DNA of 64,000 nucleotides from CAYFUR01 sp964346275 (GTDB lineage Bacteria > Sumerlaeota > Sumerlaeia > SLMS01), in NCBI GenBank assembly GCA_964346275.1, contig CAYFUR010000003.1:1-64000 (forward strand). The letters run 5' to 3'. Position 1 is the first letter of the stretch, and each line of letters begins with the position of its first letter. The position numbers were made by a program, and so were the translations under genes. The notes beneath the pieces were generated by a model. The model was not told the origin of the DNA and did not search any database. It worked only from the letters and a program-made list of their open reading frames with translations. Shown one piece after another: positions 53,252 through 62,572 of the stretch.

Positions 53252-54453
53252 GTTCTTCTTCAAAGAAGCAGAGAGTGCTCCTTGTGGCCCCCGTGGGCTT
53301 TGGCGGCATCCAAACCTGGTGTTTGCATTATGCGAAGGCTCTGCGCGAGATGGGAAGTTTCGAGGCGGACGTCTTGTTTGAATGCTATGGTAAGACATCA
53401 TCATCCAACAGACAGAGCGAAAATGAACAGGATTATACATCGGTCTTTTCCTATGGCGCGAAGGAAAACCGGTCCCATGTTTGCCGACGGCTTATTCGAA
53501 CTCTCTCCAGCTACCACGTTGTCTATCCGAATACCAGCGGCATGACCTATCACGCGCTTGCACGGATGGGCGCAAAGCGGCCTGTCGCCATCGGAGCCTG
53601 CCGGGGAGATTTCGAACACGACTACGGCACGCTTCAGATGTTCGAGCCTTACCTCGACGCAATCTTCACCGTGAGCGATCTCTGCCTTCGGGAGTTGGAA
53701 TCCCGCCTCGCCGGAACAAGTCTGCCCATGACAGCCATTCCCCACGGCTCGGATCCAGGCTTGTGTAGACAAAATCCCAATGGCCCACTTCGGCTCGCTT
53801 TCACGGGGCGCTTTGCCCCGGTGAAGCGACTGCCCGACCTCGTTGAGATTGCCGGCCTCCTCAGGCAAGAGGGAGTCGGTTTCCGCCTCACCCTGGCGGG
53901 CGACGGCCCTCTCAAGGACGAATTGAAGCAACTTACCGAGACGAAAGATTTGGGAACGCATATCGATTTTCCCGGGAAACTGGAAACCCGCCAGATCGCC
54001 GAACTCCTCTCTGAATCCCATTGCCTCCTCTTGCTTTCCGAGCGGGAAAGCTTTGGGCTGAGTGCTCTTGAAGGAATGGCCCACGGCGCCGTTCCAATCG
54101 TCTCCAACACCTGTGGCTGCCGGGAAGCGATTCAGCATGGCGAGAACGGCTTTCTTGTTTCTCCAGGCTCAATCGAAGAGGCCGCGCGCCACATAATTGC
54201 TCTGGAGCGGGACCGCGAAAGCTGGCAGCGGTTTTCGAATGCAGCCCGTGACACGGTGCGAAAGAAATACTCGGCCTCGCAAATACTCGAGAGGAACCTC
54301 GCATTCCTGGAGCAGGCAAGAGAGCGGCACCGCCTGAAGGTCATGGAAACACCCAATCATGTTCCCCCCTTTTCGCGCCTCGACCATCCTTTTCTGCCAA
54401 ACGCGGCGACGAAACTGCTGCGAACGGCTTTCAAGAGAGGAGGGTCTGTATGA
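53248..54453 (+). CDS. glycosyltransferase family 4
   Basis: 401 residues, GT-B fold. Seen: VLLVAPVGFGGIQTWCLHYA at the N-terminus, LAFTGRFAPVKRLPDLVEIA, LTLAGDGPLKDELKQL and the EX7E motif in SERESFGLSALEGMAHGAVPIVSN, then HGENGFLVSPGS. The pattern is that of retaining GT4 enzymes. It starts with an ATGA overlap and its stop overlaps the next gene. The donor is unknown. Confidence 0.9.
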   Translation: MSSSSKKQRVLLVAPVGFGGIQTWCLHYAKALREMGSFEADVLFECYGKTSSSNRQSENEQDYTSVFSYGAKENRSHVCRRLIRTLSSYHVVYPNTSGMTYHALARMGAKRPVAIGACRGDFEHDYGTLQMFEPYLDAIFTVSDLCLRELESRLAGTSLPMTAIPHGSDPGLCRQNPNGPLRLAFTGRFAPVKRLPDLVEIAGLLRQEGVGFRLTLAGDGPLKDELKQLTETKDLGTHIDFPGKLETRQIAELLSESHCLLLLSERESFGLSALEGMAHGAVPIVSNTCGCREAIQHGENGFLVSPGSIEEAARHIIALERDRESWQRFSNAARDTVRKKYSASQILERNLAFLEQARERHRLKVMETPNHVPPFSRLDHPFLPNAATKLLRTAFKRGGSV

Positions 54454-55310
54454 CCGCGCCCCTGGTCAGCGTTCTCATGACTCTTTACAATCGCGAACGG
54501 TTTGTCTCCCAGGCGATCGAAAGCGTTCTCGCCTCTTCATTCGAAGACTTCGAACTGATCATCGTCGATGACGGATCGACTGACAGAAGCCTCGAGATTG
54601 CCCGCGGGTTTGAAGGCGACAGACGAGTCAGGGTTCAGCGGAATGAGAAGAACCTCGGTGATTACGCAAACCGAAACCGCGCGGCAAGCCATGCGACGGG
54701 CAAATACCTGAAATACATAGATTCCGATGACCTGATCTATACACATGGCCTTCAGGTCATGGTGCAATGCATGGAAGAACATCCGGATGCCGCCGTGGGA
54801 ATCTGCAAAGGAGAAACCCGCAAAGAGCCTTATCCGATCCGCCTGACACCCCGGGAGGCCTACAAGCAGCACTTTTCCGGGAATGGCCTGCTGTCCAATG
54901 CGCCCACGTCCACGATTTTCCGCCGGGATGCTTTTCAGGAAATCGGGGGTTTTCGAGAGGATCTTTACTTCGGCGATTGCGAGCTTCTTCTGAAACTGGC
55001 CGCTCAATTTCCCATTCTGCTTCTTCCAGCGGGCCTGGCCTGGTGGAGGCAACATGGCAGCCAGGGGAATGCGAACCACCGTGATGTGCGCGCCTTTGGA
55101 TCCCTTGCGTTCCGCGTTGAACGGGAAAAACTCACCAGCCCCAATTGCCCCCTTTCGCCGGAGGAACGCGCGCAGGCCATGCGCTGGCTGAAAGGCATTC
55201 AAACCCGCCGCCTTGCCAGGAAAAGCATCCGCCAGCCTGCCGCCGCCCTGGATCATTGGAACAAAAGCGGGCTCAAGCCGGCTGATATACGGTATCTTTT
55301 CTCTCGATAG
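54450..55310 (+). CDS. glycosyltransferase family 2
   Basis: 286 residues. VSVLMTLYNRERFVSQAIESVL, IIVDDGSTDRS, KYIDSDDLIY (DxD) and YFGDCELLLKLA. Compact GT-A enzyme without membrane helices. It overlaps the previous stop by an ATGA. Three nt separate it from the next gene. Confidence 0.9.
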   Translation: MTAPLVSVLMTLYNRERFVSQAIESVLASSFEDFELIIVDDGSTDRSLEIARGFEGDRRVRVQRNEKNLGDYANRNRAASHATGKYLKYIDSDDLIYTHGLQVMVQCMEEHPDAAVGICKGETRKEPYPIRLTPREAYKQHFSGNGLLSNAPTSTIFRRDAFQEIGGFREDLYFGDCELLLKLAAQFPILLLPAGLAWWRQHGSQGNANHRDVRAFGSLAFRVEREKLTSPNCPLSPEERAQAMRWLKGIQTRRLARKSIRQPAAALDHWNKSGLKPADIRYLFSR

Positions 55311-55313
55311 CCC

Positions 55314-56261
55314 ATGTCTGAAACTCCGCAAATTACAGTGGTCATTCCCACCTATAACCGAGCTGGCTTACTTGGACAGGCCGTCCACTCGGTCCTTTGC
55401 CAGGAGGGAGTCTCCCACGAAATCATTGTCGTCGATGATGGTTCAACCGACAACACGAGGGAGGTTGTCCAGGACCTCCAAGACCGAATCCATTATATAC
55501 GACAGGTCAACAGCGGAGCACCGGCGGCACGCAACACCGGGCTTAAGCAAGCCACAGGGCAATCGATCAAGTTTCTCGATTCCGACGACTACCTTGCACC
55601 TGGCTGCCTGCAAGTCCAGTGGGCGCATCTGGAGAATTCAAACGCCGACATTGTGTACGGCCAATGGCAGGAAGTCGGGCTGGATACTCCCAATCCCGAT
55701 CTTCCTCCGTTCGAAATGCCTTACGATGATCCGATCGATTCCTTGCTCGCTGATTGGTGGACTCCCAATTTCTCCTACCTGATTCGCTCTGATACCGCCA
55801 AGAGTACGGGATGGGACGAGAGCCTCGGAAGCGCTCAGGATTTCGATTATATACTTCGGCTCGCTATTCGCGGCGCATCTTTTCAATACGTCCCGGGACC
55901 GGCTGGCTTCTACCGTTTCCACGGGCAGGAGCGTGTATCGCGCCTGCAACTTTCCTCCTGGTGCCGAAACCGGGAGAAAGTCTTGAGCCGCGCCGCGGAT
56001 CTCCTTCTCCAGAGCGACAGCTTGACGGAAACACGCCGCCAGCACCTGGCACTTTCGCTTTTTCGCCTTGCCCAGGCTGTTTTCGCGGAGGACCGGTCGT
56101 GGTTTCGCCGCCTTACAGACAAAACTCGTGAAATCGAGCCTGGTTTTCGTCCTCCCAGGAAAGCTCATGCACTGATGGCGTCTCTTCTTGGCCTGGAAGG
56201 CGCGGAAGTTCTCCTTCAGGCGCGGAGAAACTATTTGAAGAAAAGGCGGAGCCCCGTTTGA
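55314..56261 (+). CDS. glycosyltransferase family 2
   Basis: 315 residues. ITVVIPTYNRAGLLGQAVHSVL, IIVVDDGSTDNT, the DxD in KFLDSDDYLAPG and SAQDFDYILRLA. The C-terminal third is helical, with an LRLAQAVFAEDRSWFRR-like stretch. The stop shares bases with the next start (TTGA). Confidence 0.9.
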   Translation: MSETPQITVVIPTYNRAGLLGQAVHSVLCQEGVSHEIIVVDDGSTDNTREVVQDLQDRIHYIRQVNSGAPAARNTGLKQATGQSIKFLDSDDYLAPGCLQVQWAHLENSNADIVYGQWQEVGLDTPNPDLPPFEMPYDDPIDSLLADWWTPNFSYLIRSDTAKSTGWDESLGSAQDFDYILRLAIRGASFQYVPGPAGFYRFHGQERVSRLQLSSWCRNREKVLSRAADLLLQSDSLTETRRQHLALSLFRLAQAVFAEDRSWFRRLTDKTREIEPGFRPPRKAHALMASLLGLEGAEVLLQARRNYLKKRRSPV

Positions 56262-57433
56262 AACGCGCCGCCTTCGTGCTTTTTTCCGAGCCGTTCCTTT
56301 TTCCGCCAACGCTCCATGCCGCCGAAATCCTTGCTGCCGACGGATGGAAGGTCGACATCCTTGGCATGCGCATCCCGCGGGTCCGGCGCTGGCAATTGGG
56401 CGATAACATCACTATCCACGACTTCGGCGAGTTAAGAAAAGGCCTCTCACTGCGACTCCAGTATCTCCGGTTTATTCTCTGGGTGAGGAGAATGGCGGAA
56501 AAGGCTCGCTTTCGAGCTGTTTTCGGCTACGACATGATGGCGGGCCTGCCAGCGGCGATTGCCGCGCGCGCTTGCGGTGCGCTCCTTGTCTATCATAATC
56601 ACGATCTCATGATGCCCCAGGAAACCCGGTGGCTCTTCTATCGTTTGGTGAAACGAGGGGAAGAGGCCGCCGCGAGGGCTGCCGGCATGGTCGTTTTCCC
56701 CCAAAAAGAGCGGGGGCGAATCTTTTCGCGGCAGGCAAAGCTCAAGCGCTCCCCTGCCATTGTCTATAACTGCCCGCTTTTGAGCTGGCCGGAAACGGCG
56801 GAACTCCAGGCGCCGGAAGTCACCGCCTGGAAAGAAACGGTCGGAAATATCATCCTCTATCAGGGCGGCCTCTTGGAGCATCGTGGCTTGTTTCGTCTAG
56901 TCGATTCCATGCGCGATTGGACTTTTGAAGGAGGGCTTCTCATGGTAGGCCTTCCCCTTGAAGAGAACATCGTTGAGAGACTCAAAGAACGCGCCCGGGC
57001 GGGCGGCCTTCTTCATCGGGTCATGATTCTGCCACCGATCGACCATAATAATCTGGCGTCCTTGTCCCGGCTCGCTGATGTCGGCATTGGTGTCCTGCAG
57101 AGCGGAAAAGCAGCCGGTAATGATCCTCGTTACGTGAACTTGCGCCATCTCGGCGGGGCGTCGAATAAGATCTTTGAATACATGGCCGCCGGCCTGCCGG
57201 TGGTCTGTGCCCGCGGCTCCGGTTTCGAGGAAATCATCCGCGAGCCGGAGCATGGCTTTCTCTGCGACGGTGACTCCGCCGAGGATATTGCTCGGGCGAT
57301 TAACGATGTCTTTGCGGAACCGCAGCGCTATCATTCCATCTCCCAGGCGAACCAGACCGCTTTCCGCGAGAAATACAACTATGAGGCTCAATTCCGGCCT
57401 GTGCTGGATTTCATTGATTCGGGATCCGTCTAG
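56258..57433 (+). CDS. glycosyltransferase family 4-like
   Basis: 391 residues with a TTG start overlapping the previous stop. GT-B fold: N-terminal half with FVLFSEPFLFPPTLHAAEIL and YHNHDLMMPQE, C-terminal half with IILYQGGLLEHRGLFRLVDSM and GGASNKIFEYMAAGLPVVCARGSG in pieces, which is the donor-binding NKIFEYMAAG signature. No membrane helix. The usual EX7E pattern is not clear, so it is a divergent member. Confidence 0.85.
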   Translation: MKRAAFVLFSEPFLFPPTLHAAEILAADGWKVDILGMRIPRVRRWQLGDNITIHDFGELRKGLSLRLQYLRFILWVRRMAEKARFRAVFGYDMMAGLPAAIAARACGALLVYHNHDLMMPQETRWLFYRLVKRGEEAAARAAGMVVFPQKERGRIFSRQAKLKRSPAIVYNCPLLSWPETAELQAPEVTAWKETVGNIILYQGGLLEHRGLFRLVDSMRDWTFEGGLLMVGLPLEENIVERLKERARAGGLLHRVMILPPIDHNNLASLSRLADVGIGVLQSGKAAGNDPRYVNLRHLGGASNKIFEYMAAGLPVVCARGSGFEEIIREPEHGFLCDGDSAEDIARAINDVFAEPQRYHSISQANQTAFREKYNYEAQFRPVLDFIDSGSV

Positions 57434-57439
57434 ACACCG

Positions 57440-58504
57440 ATGAGCAAACGCATCCTCTGCATCGGAGAAAACTGGCTTGGGTCGGACGCGCGCGCGGCCT
57501 TTCACGCCTTTCGGCGCCTTGGCCACTCGGTCCTGATCGTCGACGACTGGAACTATGTCCCAATGACGTGGAGGTCCTTTCCCGCGCGGCTTGCTCGAAA
57601 GCTCCTGAAGCCTTTGTTGGTGAAAGAAATGGCCCGGGACTGCCACCGATTGATTCGACGGTTCCAGCCGGATCTTGTTTTCGTGTTCAAAGGCAACTGG
57701 GTGGACCCCTCGGTCCTGCGCTTTTGCAGGGAACAGGGAATCCCCACGGTCAATTATTATCCCGATGTCAGTTTCCTCGCCCATGGACCGTATATACCAG
57801 AATGCCTCCCTCTTTATAGTCACATCTTCACGACGAAATCTTATGGCATTCAGGACATGCGCCAGAAACTGGCCGTCAAGGAATCCAGCTTCCTTGAACC
57901 AGGATACGACCCGGAGCTTCATTTTCCCGTGGTTTTGAGTGAACGGGACAAGCTGATATACGAATGCGACCTCACATTTATCGGCACGTGGTCCCCTAAG
58001 AAGGAGAAACTTCTCGGCGAGGTCCAACGAGCACTTCCCCAGATCAATGCCAGGATATGGGGCTGCCAGTGGGAGAAAGCGGGGAACAGGCGCCTCGACC
58101 CCTGGATCATGGGAGACGAAGTCACCGGCGATGAATATACGAAGGCGCTTTGCGGAGCATCCATCTGCCTTGGGCTCTTAAGCGAGAGGCGCGAAGGGGC
58201 ATCTTCAGGTGATCTCATCACAGCGCGGACCTTTCAGATCCCTGCCTGTGGACGATTGATGCTGCACGAGCGAAATGAAGAAGTTCTGCGATACTTCAAT
58301 GAAGCGCAAGAAGCGGCCTTTTTCGAAGGCCCCGATGAACTGGTCAAGAAGATCAGCTATTATCTCGAAGACGATGAAAAGCGCGAAAGCGTGGCGCGCA
58401 TGGGGCGGGAACGATCGCTGGACAGCGGCTACTCGATCGACAAAAAAATGCGCGTCGTCATCGACTGGCTGGAAAAGCGGGAAGGGCGGACGAGCCGCCT
58501 ATGA
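57440..58504 (+). CDS. CgeB-like glycosyltransferase
   Basis: 354 residues. N-terminal Rossmann half with ILCIGENWLGSDARAAFHAF and DLVFVFKGNWVDP; YYPDVSFLAHGPY; C-terminal half with DLTFIGTWSPKKEKLLGE, SERREGASSGDLITARTFQIPACG and a Glyco_trans_1_2-type end (DDEKRESVARMGRERSLDS). This layout matches the CgeB/spore-maturation-type glycosyltransferase family. ATG, 6 nt after the previous stop, and a 4-nt overlap with the next gene. Confidence 0.85.
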   Translation: MSKRILCIGENWLGSDARAAFHAFRRLGHSVLIVDDWNYVPMTWRSFPARLARKLLKPLLVKEMARDCHRLIRRFQPDLVFVFKGNWVDPSVLRFCREQGIPTVNYYPDVSFLAHGPYIPECLPLYSHIFTTKSYGIQDMRQKLAVKESSFLEPGYDPELHFPVVLSERDKLIYECDLTFIGTWSPKKEKLLGEVQRALPQINARIWGCQWEKAGNRRLDPWIMGDEVTGDEYTKALCGASICLGLLSERREGASSGDLITARTFQIPACGRLMLHERNEEVLRYFNEAQEAAFFEGPDELVKKISYYLEDDEKRESVARMGRERSLDSGYSIDKKMRVVIDWLEKREGRTSRL

Positions 58505-59664
58505 CGCCTCGGGCCGCGATCCTTGTGACGCATCCAATCCAATACTTCACGCCCTGGTTTCGTGAACTGGAGGCTCGGAAGGAAGTCGACTTCGAAGTGC
58601 TCTATTGCTTCCAGCCAGACGCAAAACAGCAGGGAACAGGCTATGGAAAAGCGTTTGAATGGGATCGGCCGCTTCTCGAAGGGTATCGACACCGTTTTCT
58701 GGAAAATGCCTCCAAGACGCCGGGGTTTCACTTCAATGGCTGCGACACGCCGCAAGTCAAAAACCTGATTTCTTCGAAAGCGTATGACGCGTGGATTATA
58801 TGCGGGTGGAACACCAGAAGTTACTGGCAGGCGATTCGAGCCTGCCATCGGCATGGCGTTCCGATGGCCATTCGCGGGGACTCCCATTTGCTTGGGAGAC
58901 GGCCCATTTCCCTCCGCATCTTAAAGCGGTTTCTCCACGGCCGCTGGATTCCCCGGTTCTCGGCCTACCTGACTGTTGGCAAGCTCAATGAGGATTATTA
59001 TCGCCACTATGGCGCCGACGAGAACCGTTTCTTTCCTGTCAGGCATTTTGTGGATAATGAATGGTTCGCCGCGCAATCGGAGGCGGCTCGTACGAATCGA
59101 GAGAAACTTCGAAGGCATTGGGACATCCCGTCCAACGCGGTGGTTTTTGTTTTTTGTGGCAAGCTGGTCGAGACGAAGCGCCCAAAGGACATACTTCTGG
59201 CCTTGGAACAACTTGACCGCGAAGACACCCATGCTCTTTTCGTCGGCGATGGCCCCTACCGGCAAGAATGTGCAGAATTCGCCGCCTCCCGCAACCTGCC
59301 CGTGACCTTTGCCGGATTTCTGAACCAGGGGGAATTGCCGGAAGCATACGCTGCAAGCGATGTGCTTCTGTTGCCGTCCCGGGAGACCTGGGGCCTGGTT
59401 GTCAACGAGGCAATGGCGTCGGGCCTGCCAGCGATCGTCTCGGACCAGACGGGATGTGCGCCAGACCTCGTTCTTCCCGAAAAAACAGGCCGGGTCATTC
59501 CCCACGGGGAGATAAATGTCCTCGCATCGGCAATGAATACTTATAGACAGAAGCCGTCTCTCGCCAAGGAACAGGGTGAAGCCGCCAGGGAACTGGTCCA
59601 TCGCCGCTTTAACCCCTCCGGTGCGGCGGACCGCACCGTGGAAGCGATCCAGGCAATCCTGTGA
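58501..59664 (+). CDS. glycosyltransferase family 4
   Basis: 387 residues. ILVTHPIQYFTPWFRELEAR at the start, IPSNAVVFVFCGKLVETKRPKDIL, ALFVGDGPYRQECAEFA, and EX7E in SRETWGLVVNEAMASGLPAIVSD. Resembles enzymes that elongate exopolysaccharide or O-antigen chains. ATGA overlap with the upstream gene and GTGA overlap with the downstream one. Confidence 0.9.
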   Translation: MTPRAAILVTHPIQYFTPWFRELEARKEVDFEVLYCFQPDAKQQGTGYGKAFEWDRPLLEGYRHRFLENASKTPGFHFNGCDTPQVKNLISSKAYDAWIICGWNTRSYWQAIRACHRHGVPMAIRGDSHLLGRRPISLRILKRFLHGRWIPRFSAYLTVGKLNEDYYRHYGADENRFFPVRHFVDNEWFAAQSEAARTNREKLRRHWDIPSNAVVFVFCGKLVETKRPKDILLALEQLDREDTHALFVGDGPYRQECAEFAASRNLPVTFAGFLNQGELPEAYAASDVLLLPSRETWGLVVNEAMASGLPAIVSDQTGCAPDLVLPEKTGRVIPHGEINVLASAMNTYRQKPSLAKEQGEAARELVHRRFNPSGAADRTVEAIQAIL

Positions 59665-61148
59665 GCCGCCCGAATATTTACAATTGTATCCTGCGATCCC
59701 TTGGAATCGCCCTGATTCTCACCGGGACGCAGGCCTGGGTTCTTGGCATGCTTTCCGCCGGGGCCATGGCCGCGTGTTTCTGTCTCTACTTTTCGCTCAT
59801 TCTCATCGCCCAGCTTGGCGACAAAACGGTCGTCCTGCCTCTCTTTATCATTCCGGTCTGGTGGATGCATTACGTCCCCGCCCCACAGCTCGCCAAGCGC
59901 GGCCTTGTCGATTACTGGTTCTGCCGTCTATACCTCCAGGACCTGAACTGGCAAACAAACTACGAACTCACCTGCTGGGCTCTTGTGCCGCTCACCATCG
60001 GCCTTGTCCTGCCGCTTGTGGTGCCCGGCTTTCTGACAGCCCGGCAGCTTTCCTCGTCGTGGGCGGACTGGAGAAAACGCCTCACCCTGTCGCCCTATTT
60101 CGAGAATTTCTGCCTGGTTTGGCTGGTGGTGTGCATTCTTGCCGATGCCCTCCGTCTTTACAGTTATGCCGGCCCGCTGCGCCAGCCCGTCAGCCTTGTC
60201 ATCGAAACGCGCCTTATCGCCATGGGCACGCTTTTGCTCCTCGGACGGCCGAAAGCGGCGATCGCGGGAGGGCTTCTCGGCTTTGGTTACGAGTTGGTTC
60301 TCGCCTCCACCTCGGGGCTCTTTGCGGGGCTCTTCGACCGCGTTTTGCCCGTGCTCTTTCTCCTCATGTTCCGCTGGCGCTGGAGATGGCTTGCCATGCT
60401 TGCGGTGATCGGGTTTTTCGCCGCCCTCTATGTGAACGAAGTCGAAAAACAAACCGTCTATCGCGTCAAGCTCCGCCAGGGCGAATTGTCCGGTCCGATA
60501 GACTCCGTCTTTTTTCTCGGGGACCTTTGGCTCGATCTCGTGATGAGCCCCAAGGAATTGTTCAGCATGGAGACGAGGAGCAATTTCTTCGCGCGGATGG
60601 ACAACCAGTTCTATATACAGAATGCGCTCATGTCGCGTATTCCAAGCGAAGTCCCCCATTATTCGGGCAAGCGCGTTTTCGGAGTTGTTGAGAACTTTTT
60701 GCCACGCATCATCCACCCGAATAAACCGGACCTGCTCGACCGAAAGGAGTTCACCTATCTCACCGGACATCCGCTGCAGGAAGGCACGTCCATGGGATAT
60801 GGCCCGTCCGGCGAATTCTATATCGATTATGGCCTCTGGGGTCTCTACATCGGGATGCTCTTCTACGGGCTGGCTTTCGGCCTGGCGTGGCGGCTGTTCC
60901 ACCATCTCGGTGATGAAAACCCCGCCTGGTGGCCGTGGTTTTGTTATTTGTTCGGCATGTGGATCACTCAGATCGGAGCGATGATGATCATGATTACCGG
61001 CCGCACGATCAAAGGCGCGATCATCCTTATTGTTCTTGTCTGGGCCGTTCCCCAGATTCGCGACATGCTTGCGCTTCCTTCCCGCCGGAAAGAACGCCGG
61101 TCGCCGCCAAAGCCTGTTGCGCGCCGCCAACCGCTTCCCGACGCATGA
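59661..61148 (+). CDS. polytopic membrane protein, Wzy-like oligosaccharide polymerase candidate
   Basis: 495 residues with about eleven to twelve membrane helices, and a loop (about 260-390) containing RVKLRQGELSGPID, MDNQFYIQNALMSRIPSEVP and MGYGPSGEFYIDYGLWGLYIGM. The GxxGExYxxxGxxG pattern resembles oligosaccharide repeat-unit polymerases (Wzy type). It has a positively charged C-terminus (PSRRKERRSPPKPVARRQ). GTG start overlaps the previous stop. Wzy usually goes with a Wzx flippase, which is not in the window, so it could also act in an ABC-type system in an unusual way. Confidence 0.65.
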   Translation: MSRPNIYNCILRSLGIALILTGTQAWVLGMLSAGAMAACFCLYFSLILIAQLGDKTVVLPLFIIPVWWMHYVPAPQLAKRGLVDYWFCRLYLQDLNWQTNYELTCWALVPLTIGLVLPLVVPGFLTARQLSSSWADWRKRLTLSPYFENFCLVWLVVCILADALRLYSYAGPLRQPVSLVIETRLIAMGTLLLLGRPKAAIAGGLLGFGYELVLASTSGLFAGLFDRVLPVLFLLMFRWRWRWLAMLAVIGFFAALYVNEVEKQTVYRVKLRQGELSGPIDSVFFLGDLWLDLVMSPKELFSMETRSNFFARMDNQFYIQNALMSRIPSEVPHYSGKRVFGVVENFLPRIIHPNKPDLLDRKEFTYLTGHPLQEGTSMGYGPSGEFYIDYGLWGLYIGMLFYGLAFGLAWRLFHHLGDENPAWWPWFCYLFGMWITQIGAMMIMITGRTIKGAIILIVLVWAVPQIRDMLALPSRRKERRSPPKPVARRQPLPDA

Positions 61149-62572
61149 GACCCGCATCCTTCTTTGCCCGCATTCCCCCAGAAGTATTTCTCGCTCTGGG
61201 ACTGGCATTCATTTTTTTGGCTTTCATGCCGCCCGCGATTTTCTCTGCAGACGGGAATTCCATGCTCGCCGTCACGGAATCAATTATCAATGATGGCGAC
61301 TTCACAGTGCCTCCGGAATCCGGCGTTCCCGGCACCGGCGGGCACTTTTACTCTCAGTGGTATCCCCTTTTATCTATTCTGGCGGCGCCTTTCGTGCTCA
61401 TCGGACAAGGGTTTGCTCTCTTTGCCGGGGTTGATACTCATCATGGAGCGGTCATGGGAGGGCTTGCGCTGAACGCCCTTCTCTCTTCCGCCGCGGCGGC
61501 CCTTGTTGTGTTCTTATCAAAGCGGCTGGGAGGGCCACCGCGACTCGCCTATACGGCTGGCATCGCCTATGGCCTGGGGACTTTCGCGCTTGTCTATGCT
61601 CAAAAATTCTTTGCAGAGCCCCTTCTGGCTCTGTGCGGGCTGGGGGCGTTTCTCGGAGCGTTTCAGCGGAGCCGCGGAGGAATTTGGCTCTGTTTGGCTT
61701 GTTGCGCCCTCGCCGTCCTCGCCAAACCGACGGGGGTTCTCTTTTCCCCCCTTCTTGCAGCTTATCTTTTCTTAAACCGCCGCTCTCTGATCGACACCAT
61801 ATATCCACTGGTGGGGATGCTGGCGGGCCTTGTTGTCTCTATGGTTTACAACCAAATCCGGTTTGGCAGCTCCCTCGATTTCGGCAACCGGCCGGGATTC
61901 GGGCTCTCGGCCTTTTTCGAGGCTTTTCCCGGCCTGCTTCTCAGCCCCGGCTACGGCTTGATCTGGTATTCACCGGTTATCCTCTGCCTCTTGTTCCTGC
62001 CCAAGGCGGCCTTGCGAAAAGCAGAGGTTCTCGCAATCCTCAGCCTTTTCGTAACGCTGTGGGTATTCTATGCCTGCAGACCTGTCGACTGGTTCGGCGG
62101 ATGGTCCTGGGGGCCACGCTTTCTGCTCCCGGCCCTGGCGCTCCTCGTCCCGGTCGCGCCCCTGATGCGCAAACGATATGCAGCCTTGCTGCCTCTCCTC
62201 GCGGCCATCGGACTGGTGTTGCACCTTCCCACTCTCTTCACGTATTACGAGCGCGTCTATATGCTATCGGGCGATGGAAGCCCATCGGGCGAGGAACTCG
62301 CCTGGAGCTTTCGCAGTGCCCCCTTCCTCGCGATCTGGCCGGAAACGGCCGAGCTTCTGTTTGATGAACGAAAAGTCGATCCGTCAGACTACTTCAACAC
62401 AGAGGACACGAGACCGGAAGGTTTACTGACGGAGACGATCGCGGCCTGGTGGTATTTCCTGCCAGGGCTGGGAGTCCCGCGCCTGATCAGTGCTGCCGTC
62501 CCATTGTTTCTATCCGCGCTGGGGGGGCTTTCTATTCTTTGGGGATTCCGATTGCTTCCGCGCGACACATGA
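61145..62572 (+). CDS. polytopic membrane protein, GT-C-like glycosyltransferase
   Basis: 475 residues with about ten to eleven membrane helices. The first periplasmic loop has FSADGNSMLAVTESIIND, a DxxS-type acidic region, followed by GHFYSQWYPLLSILAAPF. This is the layout of lipid-sugar-dependent GT-C enzymes (ArnT/PMT-like): helix 1, then an acidic catalytic loop. It ends with a large loop and the final helices. ATGA overlap on both sides. The reaction is inferred from the fold only. Confidence 0.75.
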   Translation: MRPASFFARIPPEVFLALGLAFIFLAFMPPAIFSADGNSMLAVTESIINDGDFTVPPESGVPGTGGHFYSQWYPLLSILAAPFVLIGQGFALFAGVDTHHGAVMGGLALNALLSSAAAALVVFLSKRLGGPPRLAYTAGIAYGLGTFALVYAQKFFAEPLLALCGLGAFLGAFQRSRGGIWLCLACCALAVLAKPTGVLFSPLLAAYLFLNRRSLIDTIYPLVGMLAGLVVSMVYNQIRFGSSLDFGNRPGFGLSAFFEAFPGLLLSPGYGLIWYSPVILCLLFLPKAALRKAEVLAILSLFVTLWVFYACRPVDWFGGWSWGPRFLLPALALLVPVAPLMRKRYAALLPLLAAIGLVLHLPTLFTYYERVYMLSGDGSPSGEELAWSFRSAPFLAIWPETAELLFDERKVDPSDYFNTEDTRPEGLLTETIAAWWYFLPGLGVPRLISAAVPLFLSALGGLSILWGFRLLPRDT

